Assembly (NCBI GenBank): GCA_965247565.1
Contig: CBDFHF010000003.1
Span: 2,604,001 to 2,668,000 of the forward strand
Length of the DNA stretch: 64,000 bases
Source of the DNA: CBDFHF01 sp965247565
Lineage (GTDB): Bacteria > Pseudomonadota > Gammaproteobacteria > Methylococcales > Methylomonadaceae
Direction: 5' to 3'
Of the stretch, positions 9,251 through 16,915 are shown piece after piece. The notes below the pieces were generated by a model. It was not told the origin of the DNA. It saw only the letters and a program-made list of their open reading frames with translations, and did not search any database. Position 1 is the first letter of the stretch; every line of letters starts with the position of its first letter. Both the position numbers and the translations under genes were made by a program.

Positions 9251-10006
9251 GGTATTGCTAAATTATTATAGATACTGTATAAGTTTTGGCTATTCAAAGA
9301 TGCGCTGGAGGGTGCTATGGAATGTCCAAAATGTGGTAAGCGGCCGAGCTGTAAAGACGGTTTGGCGAGCGGTCGGCAGCGCTATTTATGCAAAGATTGT
9401 AACCATCGATATACTGTCGCACAGCGTTCCGGCGCTGGGGATAAAGCAGTAAAGCGGCAAGCGTTGGAGCTTTACCTGGAAGGACTCGGATTCAGGTCTA
9501 TTGGCCGTGTCCTAGGGTTCAGCAATGTCACGATTTTGAATTGGATCAGGTCGTTTGGCGAAAAGCTCGATGCCATAAAAAGCGACGGGGGCGTCCAAGT
9601 GGTGGAGCTGGACGAAATGCACAGTTACGTTGGCTCAAAAAAAACTATTGCTGGATATGGATTGCTGTTGATAGATATGGAAAAAGGTTCCTCGGCTGCG
9701 TACTGGGTTCCAGGGCGACTGTCACGGGAGAAAAGCTCTGGCAAGCCATAGCGGGCGAGGCGGTTGGGCAGGTGATGACGGATCACTGGCAACCTTACGA
9801 GGCCTTTGTCCCCAGGGGTCGGCACACGCAATCAAAGGCTGAAACCTATACTGTTGAAGGATATAACAGTTTATTCAGGCATTTCCTAGCCAGGCTGCGC
9901 CGCAAATCAAAATGCTACAGCAAATGCCAAAAAATGCTGAAATACTCTGTTAAGTTGTTTATGGCTAAATGGAATAACGAAATATCTATATTAGTTTAGC
10001 AATGCC
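9251..10006 (+). mobile_element. IS1-family insertion sequence, complete, 756 bp
   Basis: Imperfect 24-bp terminal inverted repeats run from GGTATTGCTAAATTATTATA at 9251 to the matching right end at 9983-10006, with three mismatches. A 9-bp direct repeat, G followed by eight T, sits immediately outside both ends (9242-9250 and 10007-10015), as expected for IS1 target duplication. The length and the two overlapping reading frames fit the family. The exact target duplication and intact frames suggest a recent insertion. It lies between the hydroxylase and Rieske genes and interrupts no obvious gene. Confidence 0.88.
9317..9999 (+). CDS. IS1 transposase InsA/InsB', expressed by -1 frameshift
   Basis: Frame one (9317-9751) begins MECPKCGKRPSC, with a CxxC...CxxC zinc finger and a helix-turn-helix, which is InsA-like. 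Frame two, entered one base back, supplies the InsB part through residues such as YCWIWIAVDR and ends at 9999. The run of eight A at 9637-9644 is the likely slippage site. Joined there, the protein reads VELDEMHSYVGSKKN-YCWIWIAVDR, which restores the IS1 DDE active-site order. The first Asp lies in VELDEM and the second in AVDRYG. The fusion would be about 227 residues, the normal size for IS1 transposase. Both frames look intact apart from the programmed shift. Confidence 0.85.
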
Positions 10007-10219
10007 GTTTTTTTTATATTAAAGATAGAGTGATGTATCTCAAGCATTGATAAATAAGTAATTTCTTGTAAAGACAAGTTTTCCTCTAAGTAACGCATAA
10101 GAAAAATTGTTTTGCTTGCACTCCTATTGTTTATCATTAAGGTGCAAATAGCGTTTTATCGTGCTTAATTGTGCGCCTTTTAAGGGCTTTTTTTTGAAAT
10201 TGAATCAATAGGTTGATGA

Positions 10220-10540
10220 ATGTCTGATTGGGTAGACGTAATAAGCGAAAACGGTTTGGCAAATGGTGAGCATGTTGTTGTTGAAGTGGATGGTACCGAA
10301 GTCGCCGTATTTAAACTGGATGGTTGTTTTTACGCCATTGAAGATGTGTGTTCACACGATGGCGCAGAGATAGCCAGCGGTGAATTAGATGGGGATGAAA
10401 TTATTTGTCCACGACATGGCGCTCGCTTTTGCATAAAAACAGGAGCAGTTAAATCTGCACCGGCTTATGAAGGTATTAGTTGTTTTGAGACACGGCTAGA
10501 GCAGGGTAGGATACAGGTTAGAGATAATCGTTGGGATTGA
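10220..10540 (+). CDS. Rieske [2Fe-2S] ferredoxin
   Basis: This 106-residue soluble protein has both Rieske motifs: C44-S-H46 (VCSHDG) and C63-P-R-H66 (CPRHGARF), so it should bind a [2Fe-2S] cluster with two Cys and two His ligands. The size and the absence of a membrane anchor match the NirD/BphF-type ferredoxins that pass electrons to oxygenases or reductases. It precedes the succinate dehydrogenase genes by about 200 bp in the same orientation. That gap leaves room for a separate promoter, so functional coupling to Sdh is not implied. No partner oxygenase is adjacent. Confidence 0.9.
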   Translation: MSDWVDVISENGLANGEHVVVEVDGTEVAVFKLDGCFYAIEDVCSHDGAEIASGELDGDEIICPRHGARFCIKTGAVKSAPAYEGISCFETRLEQGRIQVRDNRWD

Positions 10541-10742
10541 AGAAATAGTGTATTGATTTTTATGATCCAAGAATACCCTGTTTACTACTTGGTTGTAATA
10601 GTCGATGTGTGGTACAACTTGCCGACTTGGGTTGTTAGACAGGTTGTTGAAAAACAGCTTTTTAAACCCAACCCGTTACGTTAAGCCATTAAGAAGTAAA
10701 AACGCTGACTGATTTTTGAATTCAATACTATGTGACTTGATT

Positions 10743-11117
10743 ATGGCAAATAATAGCAACAGACCAACATCGCCCCATTTGCAGGTTTATAAGCTGCCTT
10801 TAACGGGTATTATTTCGATATCACATCGTATGACCGGGGTTATGTTGTCCGCAGGGTTGATTTTATTTGTGTTTATAGTAACCGCTATCGGTAATGCACA
10901 ATCTTATCAATCCATGCAAGACTTGATGGCTACAGGTGTGCTCAAGCTTGTTTACTGGGGTTTTATTTATGCGCTGTTTTTCCATTTGTGTCATGGCATC
11001 CGGCATTTATTTTGGGATGCAGGACTTGGATTTGAGAAAGACACCTTGAATAACTATGCGGTTTACGAGTTACTCGTCTCTTGGATGCTAACACTTGTTG
11101 TTTTTATTTCTTTCTAA
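10743..11117 (+). CDS. sdhC: Succinate dehydrogenase cytochrome b556 subunit SdhC
   Basis: This 124-residue membrane anchor subunit has three transmembrane helices. It binds heme b and ubiquinone together with SdhD. SISHRMTG (residues 25-32) holds the Ser/Arg used in quinone binding, and H84 in HLCHGIRH is the heme ligand, at the same residue number as in Escherichia coli. The ATG at 10743 (MANNSNRPTSPHLQVY) matches the family start. A TTG nine codons upstream is less likely. It opens the sdhCDAB-sdhE operon with a 9-bp gap to sdhD. Confidence 0.93.
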   Translation: MANNSNRPTSPHLQVYKLPLTGIISISHRMTGVMLSAGLILFVFIVTAIGNAQSYQSMQDLMATGVLKLVYWGFIYALFFHLCHGIRHLFWDAGLGFEKDTLNNYAVYELLVSWMLTLVVFISF

Positions 11118-11126
11118 GCTGCTGTT

Positions 11127-11507
11127 ATGACTTATAAAACTTCTCTTTCCGTCGCTCGCGGCTTGGGTTCCGCACACAGTGGAACTGGGCATTGGTGGAT
11201 GCAGCGGGTTACCGCAGTAGCGCTCATCCCTTTATCATTTTGGTTAATCAAATTGTTGAATTTAAGCATTCACGCTCCTTACCAACAAACCTTATTATGG
11301 CTAGCTGAACCACTCAATACTGTAGCCATTGTTGCCTGGATTCTGGCAGTTTTTTACCATGCCGCTTTGGGTTTACAAGTGGTTATTGAAGACTATGTGG
11401 CCGCTGAAGGAATTAAGATGGTTGCTATCTGGGTAAGTCATCTGTTTTTCTTTGGGTTAGCTCTTGCAGCTCTGTTAGCTGTGTTTCGTGTTGTTCTCAC
11501 AGGCTAA
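11127..11507 (+). CDS. sdhD: Succinate dehydrogenase membrane anchor subunit SdhD
   Basis: This 126-residue hydrophobic protein forms the quinone site and heme pocket with SdhC. Three membrane helices are visible. HWWMQRVTAVALIP resembles the first helix of proteobacterial SdhD. FYHAALGLQVVIEDYV carries H78 and the D89-Y90 pair, matching the heme-ligand and quinone-site residues of the family. It is located 9 bp after sdhC and 3 bp before sdhA, so it belongs to one operon. Confidence 0.93.
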   Translation: MTYKTSLSVARGLGSAHSGTGHWWMQRVTAVALIPLSFWLIKLLNLSIHAPYQQTLLWLAEPLNTVAIVAWILAVFYHAALGLQVVIEDYVAAEGIKMVAIWVSHLFFFGLALAALLAVFRVVLTG

Positions 11508-11510
11508 AAT

Positions 11511-13295
11511 ATGACCGTGGATTATAAAATTATTGAACATAGTTACGATGTGGTCGTGGTTGGCGCCGGTGGCGCCGGGCTGCGCGCCACCTTCGGCATG
11601 GCCGAAAAAGGTTTAAAAACCGCGTGTCTGACTAAAGTCTTTCCTACCCGCAGTCATACCGTAGCGGCCCAAGGTGGCATCAGCGCTGCGTTGGGTAATA
11701 TGGGCGAAGACGACTGGCGCTTTCATATGTACGATACCGTGAAAGGCTCGGATTGGCTGGGCGATCAAGACGCCATCGAATATATGTGCCGGGAAGCCAT
11801 TCCGGCGGTGATCGAATTGGAGCATTACGGGGTGCCGTTTTCCAGAACCCCGGAAGGCAAAATTTATCAACGTGCGTTCGGCGGCATGACCACGCATTTC
11901 GGCAAAGGCCAGGCGCAACGCACTTGTGCCGCAGCGGACGTAACCGGTCATGCCATCTTGCACACTTTGTATCAACAAGCCTTAAAACACAAAGCCGAAT
12001 TTTTTGTCGAATACATTGCCCTTGATTTAATCATGCAAGACGGCGAGTGCCGCGGCGTGTTGGCCTGGTGTCTAGACGATGGTTCCTTGCATTTGTTTAA
12101 AGCCCATGAAACCGTGCTAGGCACCGGCGGTTACGGACGCAGTTATTTTTCCTGTACTTCCGCACATACTGTAACCGGCGACGGCAATGCCATGGTGTTG
12201 CGCGCAGGTTTGCCGCTGCAGGATATGGAGTTTGTACAATTCCATCCCACCGGTATTTACGGGGCAGGCTGTTTGATTACAGAAGGCGTTAGGGGCGAGG
12301 GCGGGTATTTAACCAATTCGGAAGGCGAACGTTTTATGGAACGTTATGCGCCGTCCGCGAAAGATTTGGCTTCCCGCGACGTGGTCAGCCGGGCCATGAC
12401 TATTGAAATCAACGAAGGCCGCGGTGTCGGTAAGCTGAAAGATCATATTTACCTGCATATCGAACACCTGGATCCGGCCATTATCCATGAACGCCTGCCG
12501 GGTATCGCCGAAACCTCGCGTATTTTTGCCGGCGTCGATGTCACTAAAGACCCGATTCCGGTATTGCCGACCGTGCATTACAACATGGGCGGCATTCCCA
12601 CCAATTACAAAGCCGAAGTGGTGACGTTGGAAGGCGACAACCCCGACAAAGTGGTGCCGGGCTTGATGGCTATTGGTGAAGCGGCGTGTGTATCCGTGCA
12701 TGGAGCCAACCGCCTGGGTTCCAATTCGTTGTTGGATTTGGTGGTATTCGGTCGTTCTGCAGCGATTCGTTGTGCTGAACTGATCAAACCGGGTACGCCG
12801 CATAAGCCCTTGCCTAAAGAGGCTTGTGATAAAGCCATGGCGCGGTTTGACCGCATTCGTAACTCAAATGGTTCGCGCAGCAGTTCCGATATCCGCCTGG
12901 ACATGCAGCGCGCCATGCAAACCAAAGCCGCGGTATTTAGAACGCAATCGACCTTGGATGAGGGTATTAAAGCCATGGCTGAGATCAGCCAATCTTTTGT
13001 CGATGTGAAGGTAAACGACAAATCCCTGGTGTGGAATACCGATTTGGTGGAAACCCTGGAGTTAGATAACTTACTTTGCCAAGCCATGGTCACCATCAAT
13101 GCGGCCGGTAATCGTAAAGAAAGCCGCGGTGGTCATGCTAGAGAAGATTTTCCCAATCGCGATGACGCCAACTGGATGAAGCACACTTTAACTTGGTTAA
13201 ACGACGGACAGGTGAAAATCGATTACCGTCCCGTGCACATGTATACCTTAACCGATGAAGTTGAGGTTATCCCACCCAAAGAGAGAGTCTACTAA
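11511..13295 (+). CDS. sdhA: Succinate dehydrogenase flavoprotein subunit SdhA
   Basis: This 594-residue catalytic subunit oxidises succinate to fumarate using covalently bound FAD. It shows the dinucleotide-binding VVVGAGGAG near residue 20 and the covalent-FAD histidine H49 in [11 protein letters not shown]. The substrate region follows in [20 protein letters not shown], with NMGGIPTNY and [18 protein letters not shown] downstream. The length is normal. It starts 3 bp after sdhD and its stop overlaps the sdhB start (TAATG). The base composition is clearly more GC-rich than sdhC and sdhD just upstream. Confidence 0.97.
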   Translation: MTVDYKIIEHSYDVVVVGAGGAGLRATFGMAEKGLKTACLTKVFPTRSHTVAAQGGISAALGNMGEDDWRFHMYDTVKGSDWLGDQDAIEYMCREAIPAVIELEHYGVPFSRTPEGKIYQRAFGGMTTHFGKGQAQRTCAAADVTGHAILHTLYQQALKHKAEFFVEYIALDLIMQDGECRGVLAWCLDDGSLHLFKAHETVLGTGGYGRSYFSCTSAHTVTGDGNAMVLRAGLPLQDMEFVQFHPTGIYGAGCLITEGVRGEGGYLTNSEGERFMERYAPSAKDLASRDVVSRAMTIEINEGRGVGKLKDHIYLHIEHLDPAIIHERLPGIAETSRIFAGVDVTKDPIPVLPTVHYNMGGIPTNYKAEVVTLEGDNPDKVVPGLMAIGEAACVSVHGANRLGSNSLLDLVVFGRSAAIRCAELIKPGTPHKPLPKEACDKAMARFDRIRNSNGSRSSSDIRLDMQRAMQTKAAVFRTQSTLDEGIKAMAEISQSFVDVKVNDKSLVWNTDLVETLELDNLLCQAMVTINAAGNRKESRGGHAREDFPNRDDANWMKHTLTWLNDGQVKIDYRPVHMYTLTDEVEVIPPKERVY

Positions 13296-14080
13296 TGGCT
13301 GAGTTTACTTTGCCCAAAAATTCTGTGTTGACCAAAGGCAAATCCTTTGCCGCTCCGTCCGGTGCAACCCATATTCGGCGCTTTGAAATTTACCGCTGGG
13401 ATCCAGACTCCGGCGAGAATCCGCGTATCGACAGTTATGAGTTGGATATGGATAGCTGCGGACCTATGGTGTTGGATGCGATTTTAAAAATCAAAAATGA
13501 AATCGACAGCAGCTTGGCCTTCCGCCGCTCCTGCCGGGAGGGTGTGTGCGGCTCTTGCGCGATGAACGTTAACGGTAAAAATACCTTGGTGTGTACTAAA
13601 GCCATTGACGCTTATGAAGGTACCATCAGAATCTTCCCATTGCCGCATATGTCGGTAGTGAAAGATTTAGTACCGGACATGACCCATTTTTTCGCCCAAT
13701 ACGCTTCCATCCAGCCCTGGATAGAAACCCAGACCCCGGCCCCAGCCGACAGCGAACGACTGCAAAGCCGGGACGACCGCGCCAAGCTCGATGGTTTGTA
13801 TGAGTGTGTGCTGTGCGCCTGTTGCTCGACCAGTTGCCCCAGCTATTGGTGGAACAGCGAACGTTATCTGGGTCCGGCTATACTATTACAAGCCTACCGC
13901 TGGTTGGTGGACAGCCGCGACGAAAACACCGGCGCGCGTTTGGATGAGCTGGAAGATCCGTTCAAAGTCTACCGCTGCCACACCATCATGAATTGCACCG
14001 ATACTTGCCCTAAAAACCTCAACCCCGCCAAAGCTATCGCCGAAACTAAAAAACTGCTGGTGCAAAGAAAGTTCGGTTAA
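13295..14080 (+). CDS. sdhB: Succinate dehydrogenase iron-sulfur subunit SdhB
   Basis: This 261-residue subunit relays electrons from FAD to the quinone site. The [2Fe-2S] cluster cysteines are C80, C85, C88 and C100 ([10 protein letters not shown], then LVC). The [4Fe-4S] and [3Fe-4S] motifs are [12 protein letters not shown] at 171-182 and [17 protein letters not shown] near the C-terminus. The N-terminal extension of about 25 residues before the ferredoxin domain is slightly longer than in Escherichia coli. It overlaps sdhA by one base and sdhE by one base, so translation is probably coupled. Confidence 0.97.
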   Translation: MAEFTLPKNSVLTKGKSFAAPSGATHIRRFEIYRWDPDSGENPRIDSYELDMDSCGPMVLDAILKIKNEIDSSLAFRRSCREGVCGSCAMNVNGKNTLVCTKAIDAYEGTIRIFPLPHMSVVKDLVPDMTHFFAQYASIQPWIETQTPAPADSERLQSRDDRAKLDGLYECVLCACCSTSCPSYWWNSERYLGPAILLQAYRWLVDSRDENTGARLDELEDPFKVYRCHTIMNCTDTCPKNLNPAKAIAETKKLLVQRKFG

Positions 14081-14304
14081 TGGACAGCTTAAACAAACTA
14101 CGCTGGCAATGTCGACGAGGCACCAAAGAGTTGGACTTTTTGCTGATGGGCTATTTAGATAGGCACTATTTTCAGGCTGACAAGCATTTGCAAATGCAGT
14201 TTATGGAGTTATTACAGATGGAGGATGATTTCTTGATTACCGTATTACTCGGAGATACTGATGCAGGATCAATGAATTGTCTGATTGAAAAGATTAGGCT
14301 ATAG
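14080..14304 (+). CDS. sdhE: FAD assembly factor SdhE
   Basis: This 74-residue protein of the SdhE/Sdh5 (YgfY) family promotes covalent attachment of FAD to SdhA. The conserved RGxxE motif is at residues 13-17 (RGTKE), followed by LDFLL and the ALLQMEDDFL-like helix (ELLQMEDDFLITVL). It starts within the sdhB stop region (TAATGG), giving a complete sdhCDAB-sdhE operon. Linkage of the flavinylation factor with its substrate gene supports the assignment. Confidence 0.92.
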   Translation: MDSLNKLRWQCRRGTKELDFLLMGYLDRHYFQADKHLQMQFMELLQMEDDFLITVLLGDTDAGSMNCLIEKIRL

Positions 14305-14419
14305 CCCTATGAAGTGTTCGCCCACAACTAGAATATCATCCTCATAAACACGCGTGAGACACAAAGAGCGAGCAATCTTAAATCCTTTGTAAAAAATCAC
14401 CCCCTAGATTTTCTTCAGC

Positions 14420-14977
14420 CTAAACTTTGCAGTTGTTTAACCACTGTTCAAAGCAGGTTTTTATTTTTTCAGCAATAACCTCGGGTAAGTTTTCAGAGGT
14501 ATCAATGACTAGGTCGTAATTTGCATGGTCTCTAAAGTTAACTTGATATAACGATTTAAAACGCTGGTCTTCAAATGTCTGCCGCTTTAAGTTATTTGCC
14601 AAGGTTTCTAAAATAGAAGGATTGTTTTCGTCAGCACGAGATGCATTAAATACTCGTTCTGCACCCACCAAAGGATCTACAGTCAAAAACACCTTAAAGG
14701 CCTCGGGGATAAAGTGCCAAGCCAGCCTGGAGTCAATGATAAGATTATTTCTGGTCTTGCCGGTTTCAATAACATAAGAGTCAATTTCGTCATCGATACT
14801 ACGATCTGTCTGCGATATTTGGTTGAGTTCTAGCGTGGTAACGCCGCGTCTTTTAGCGATAGCGCGTTGTATGGCTCCTGTGCCGATGACTTCATAACCG
14901 GTCATTTGTTTGAGCGCACTAGCTACAGATGACTTACCGCTGCCAATATCACCAGACATTACAATCATGTTTTTCAT
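14420..14977 (-). CDS. Cytidylate kinase-like P-loop nucleotide kinase family protein
   Basis: This 185-residue cytoplasmic protein has a Walker A motif GDIGSGKSS at residues 9-17. It also has an AAA_17/cytidylate-kinase-2-like layout: a second motif IGTGAIQR, then IIDSRLAWHFIP (strand plus Arg), and a lid region with basic residues (NNLKRQTFEDQRFK). These proteins phosphorylate small substrates, often nucleoside monophosphates, but canonical Cmk is longer and differs, so the substrate is unknown. It is divergent from the HerA-like gene with a 162-bp shared upstream region and convergent with sdhE. A link to HerA is only positional. Confidence 0.7.
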   Translation of the reverse strand: MKNMIVMSGDIGSGKSSVASALKQMTGYEVIGTGAIQRAIAKRRGVTTLELNQISQTDRSIDDEIDSYVIETGKTRNNLIIDSRLAWHFIPEAFKVFLTVDPLVGAERVFNASRADENNPSILETLANNLKRQTFEDQRFKSLYQVNFRDHANYDLVIDTSENLPEVIAEKIKTCFEQWLNNCKV

Positions 14978-15139
14978 ATCACCTTGGACCTACCGTAAAC
15001 CGGTTATTTTACACACAACAAATAACGCCAATAGTAGCATTATTGGCCGCTTGTCTAGAAATCGATTTTTCGGGTTAATCCGGTCATTTTTACAAAACTC
15101 AACTAAACTTGGCTGATAACTATATACATAGGTTAAGTA

Positions 15140-16801
15140 ATGATCGAGCAAGCAACCGATATTTTGATTGGTTATTTATCTGAAGTTCGTGGCAATGGTA
15201 TGGACGCTAGAATTGCCGAACAACATGCGAATGAAGCCCCCATCATAATCATGGGTAGTGAAGCTGTTTTGGCAGGGCAAATAGGCTCTTATGTTGTCAT
15301 TCGGCAGATCAACATTAAAATTTTGGCGCTAGTCTTTAAGGTATGGGAAAAAGACCGCTTTAATACGGGTGGTGATCGCCGATCAGAGCGGTTTATTTCA
15401 TTAATTCCTGTTGGCGAATTAAAACATAGCGGGCAATTTGCCCGCGGTGTGCGCCACTATCCTACGCCTGGTGCAGCGGTTTATGCGGTGGGTCTAAATG
15501 AGCTGAATGCCATTTTTTCCAGATATCAAGATTACCAATTTTTTATTGGCCAACTCGCATCCCACAAAAAATATCACATCAGTCTTGATCCAAGAGCTTT
15601 TTTCGGCCGACATTTCGCTATTGTCGGACAATCCGGGTCGGGAAAATCATGGACTGTCACCAGCTTGATTCAAAATACTATTAAAGCTATGCCGCAATGC
15701 CACATCATTATGCTGGATTTACATGGTGAATATTGCTGGAAAGATGAAAACGGCAGGCTGTATTCAGCATTTTCTGAGGATTTGGTTAATTACATTGATG
15801 CTATGCAAATGGAGATGCCGTATTGGTTATTAACTTATTCTGAACTGGTGGATTTGTTTATTGACCGTAGCGATAGCGGTGCCACCATGCAAATGTCTTT
15901 TATGCGCGAAGTTTTACACCAACTCAAGCGTAAGGAAGCTAAGGCAATTGGTTTGGAGACGGTATCCATAGACACCCCGATTTATTTTTCACTCGCAGAG
16001 TTGTATCGACAATTTAAAGTGGCTAATGAGGAAAGAAAGGACTTCGGTAAAGTACAAGGCGCTTTATTTGGACAGTTTGATGAATTCTTAATCAGAATGC
16101 AAAGCAGGCTTAACGATGTTCGTTATGACTTTCTGCTAAAGCCGAAAATTCGCAACAATTCTGCAAGTATGGCGGATTTATTAAGGCAATTTGTAGGTTT
16201 GGGCGACAGAAAAACCAATATTACCGTGTTTGATCTCAGTTCGGTGCCTACCGATGTGAGACCGGCGATTTCTGCACAAGTGGGCCGTTTAGTCTACGAA
16301 TTTAACTATTGGAACCCGCAGCGGCGAGAATTTCCGATTACCCTGATTTGTGAAGAAGCTCATGCCTACATCCCAAGAGAGAAAGGTGGACAATTTGAAG
16401 GAGCTAAAAAAATGATGGAACGAATCGCTAAAGAAGGCCGAAAATATGGAGTATCCATTGGTGTTGTCAGCCAGCGACCGACGGAGTTATCAGATACTAT
16501 GCTAGCGCAGTGCAGTTCGTTTATTTGCTTGCGCACATCCAACCCTGATGATCAGGCTTATATTAAAGGCTTAGTACCTGAGGCGGAAGGAGATTTAACC
16601 GACATCTTAAGCTCGTTAGGACGAGGTGAAGCACTGATTTTGGGGGAGGCGGCACCTTTACCAACGCGGGTGCAAATCTACAAACCTAACCCTGAGCCGA
16701 AAAGTAATGATGTAGACTATTTTACCGGTTGGCGCGAAGGACCTGAGAACCTTGATGTTGAAAATATCGTTAATTTATGGCGAACTCAAACTAGACAATA
16801 A
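15140..16801 (+). CDS. HerA-like hexameric ATPase (DUF87/HAS-barrel)
   Basis: This 553-residue ATPase of the FtsK/HerA superfamily probably pumps or remodels DNA as a hexamer. The N-terminal about 110 residues resemble a HAS-barrel (DILIGYLSEVRGNGMDARIA). Walker A is GQSGSGKS at 163-170 and Walker B is TLICEEAH at 401-408. The sensor-like SQRPTELSDTML follows at about 444. The region around 230-340 is an alpha-helical insertion. HerA normally works with the NurA nuclease, or with Sir2/DUF4297-type effectors in phage defence, but no nuclease gene is adjacent on either side. Its role is therefore open: repair, or a solitary defence ATPase. Confidence 0.82.
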   Translation: MIEQATDILIGYLSEVRGNGMDARIAEQHANEAPIIIMGSEAVLAGQIGSYVVIRQINIKILALVFKVWEKDRFNTGGDRRSERFISLIPVGELKHSGQFARGVRHYPTPGAAVYAVGLNELNAIFSRYQDYQFFIGQLASHKKYHISLDPRAFFGRHFAIVGQSGSGKSWTVTSLIQNTIKAMPQCHIIMLDLHGEYCWKDENGRLYSAFSEDLVNYIDAMQMEMPYWLLTYSELVDLFIDRSDSGATMQMSFMREVLHQLKRKEAKAIGLETVSIDTPIYFSLAELYRQFKVANEERKDFGKVQGALFGQFDEFLIRMQSRLNDVRYDFLLKPKIRNNSASMADLLRQFVGLGDRKTNITVFDLSSVPTDVRPAISAQVGRLVYEFNYWNPQRREFPITLICEEAHAYIPREKGGQFEGAKKMMERIAKEGRKYGVSIGVVSQRPTELSDTMLAQCSSFICLRTSNPDDQAYIKGLVPEAEGDLTDILSSLGRGEALILGEAAPLPTRVQIYKPNPEPKSNDVDYFTGWREGPENLDVENIVNLWRTQTRQ

Positions 16802-16915
16802 TTTTCATTTGGGCAAGGCCCGTAATGCTAGTGTTGAGCTTGCCAAAAAATATTATTTTTCCGACAAGCTCATTTCCAATTGGTTAAGTACTAAAGATAA
16901 CTGAGTAATATGAGC

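Noticed and set aside
12309..13099. Long minus-strand frames opposite sdhA
   Set aside because: They are antisense frames favoured by the GC-rich codon use of sdhA, which is unmistakable on the plus strand.
15140..16801. HerA gene as part of a Sir2-HerA or HerA-NurA defence pair
   Set aside because: Neither neighbour encodes a Sir2, DUF4297 or nuclease domain, so the system cannot be claimed; kept only as a solitary ATPase.
16802..16880. Possible terminator after the HerA-like gene (GGCAAG...CTTGCC followed by A/T run)
   Set aside because: The stem is only six pairs with a loop of more than twenty bases, too weak to list as a feature.
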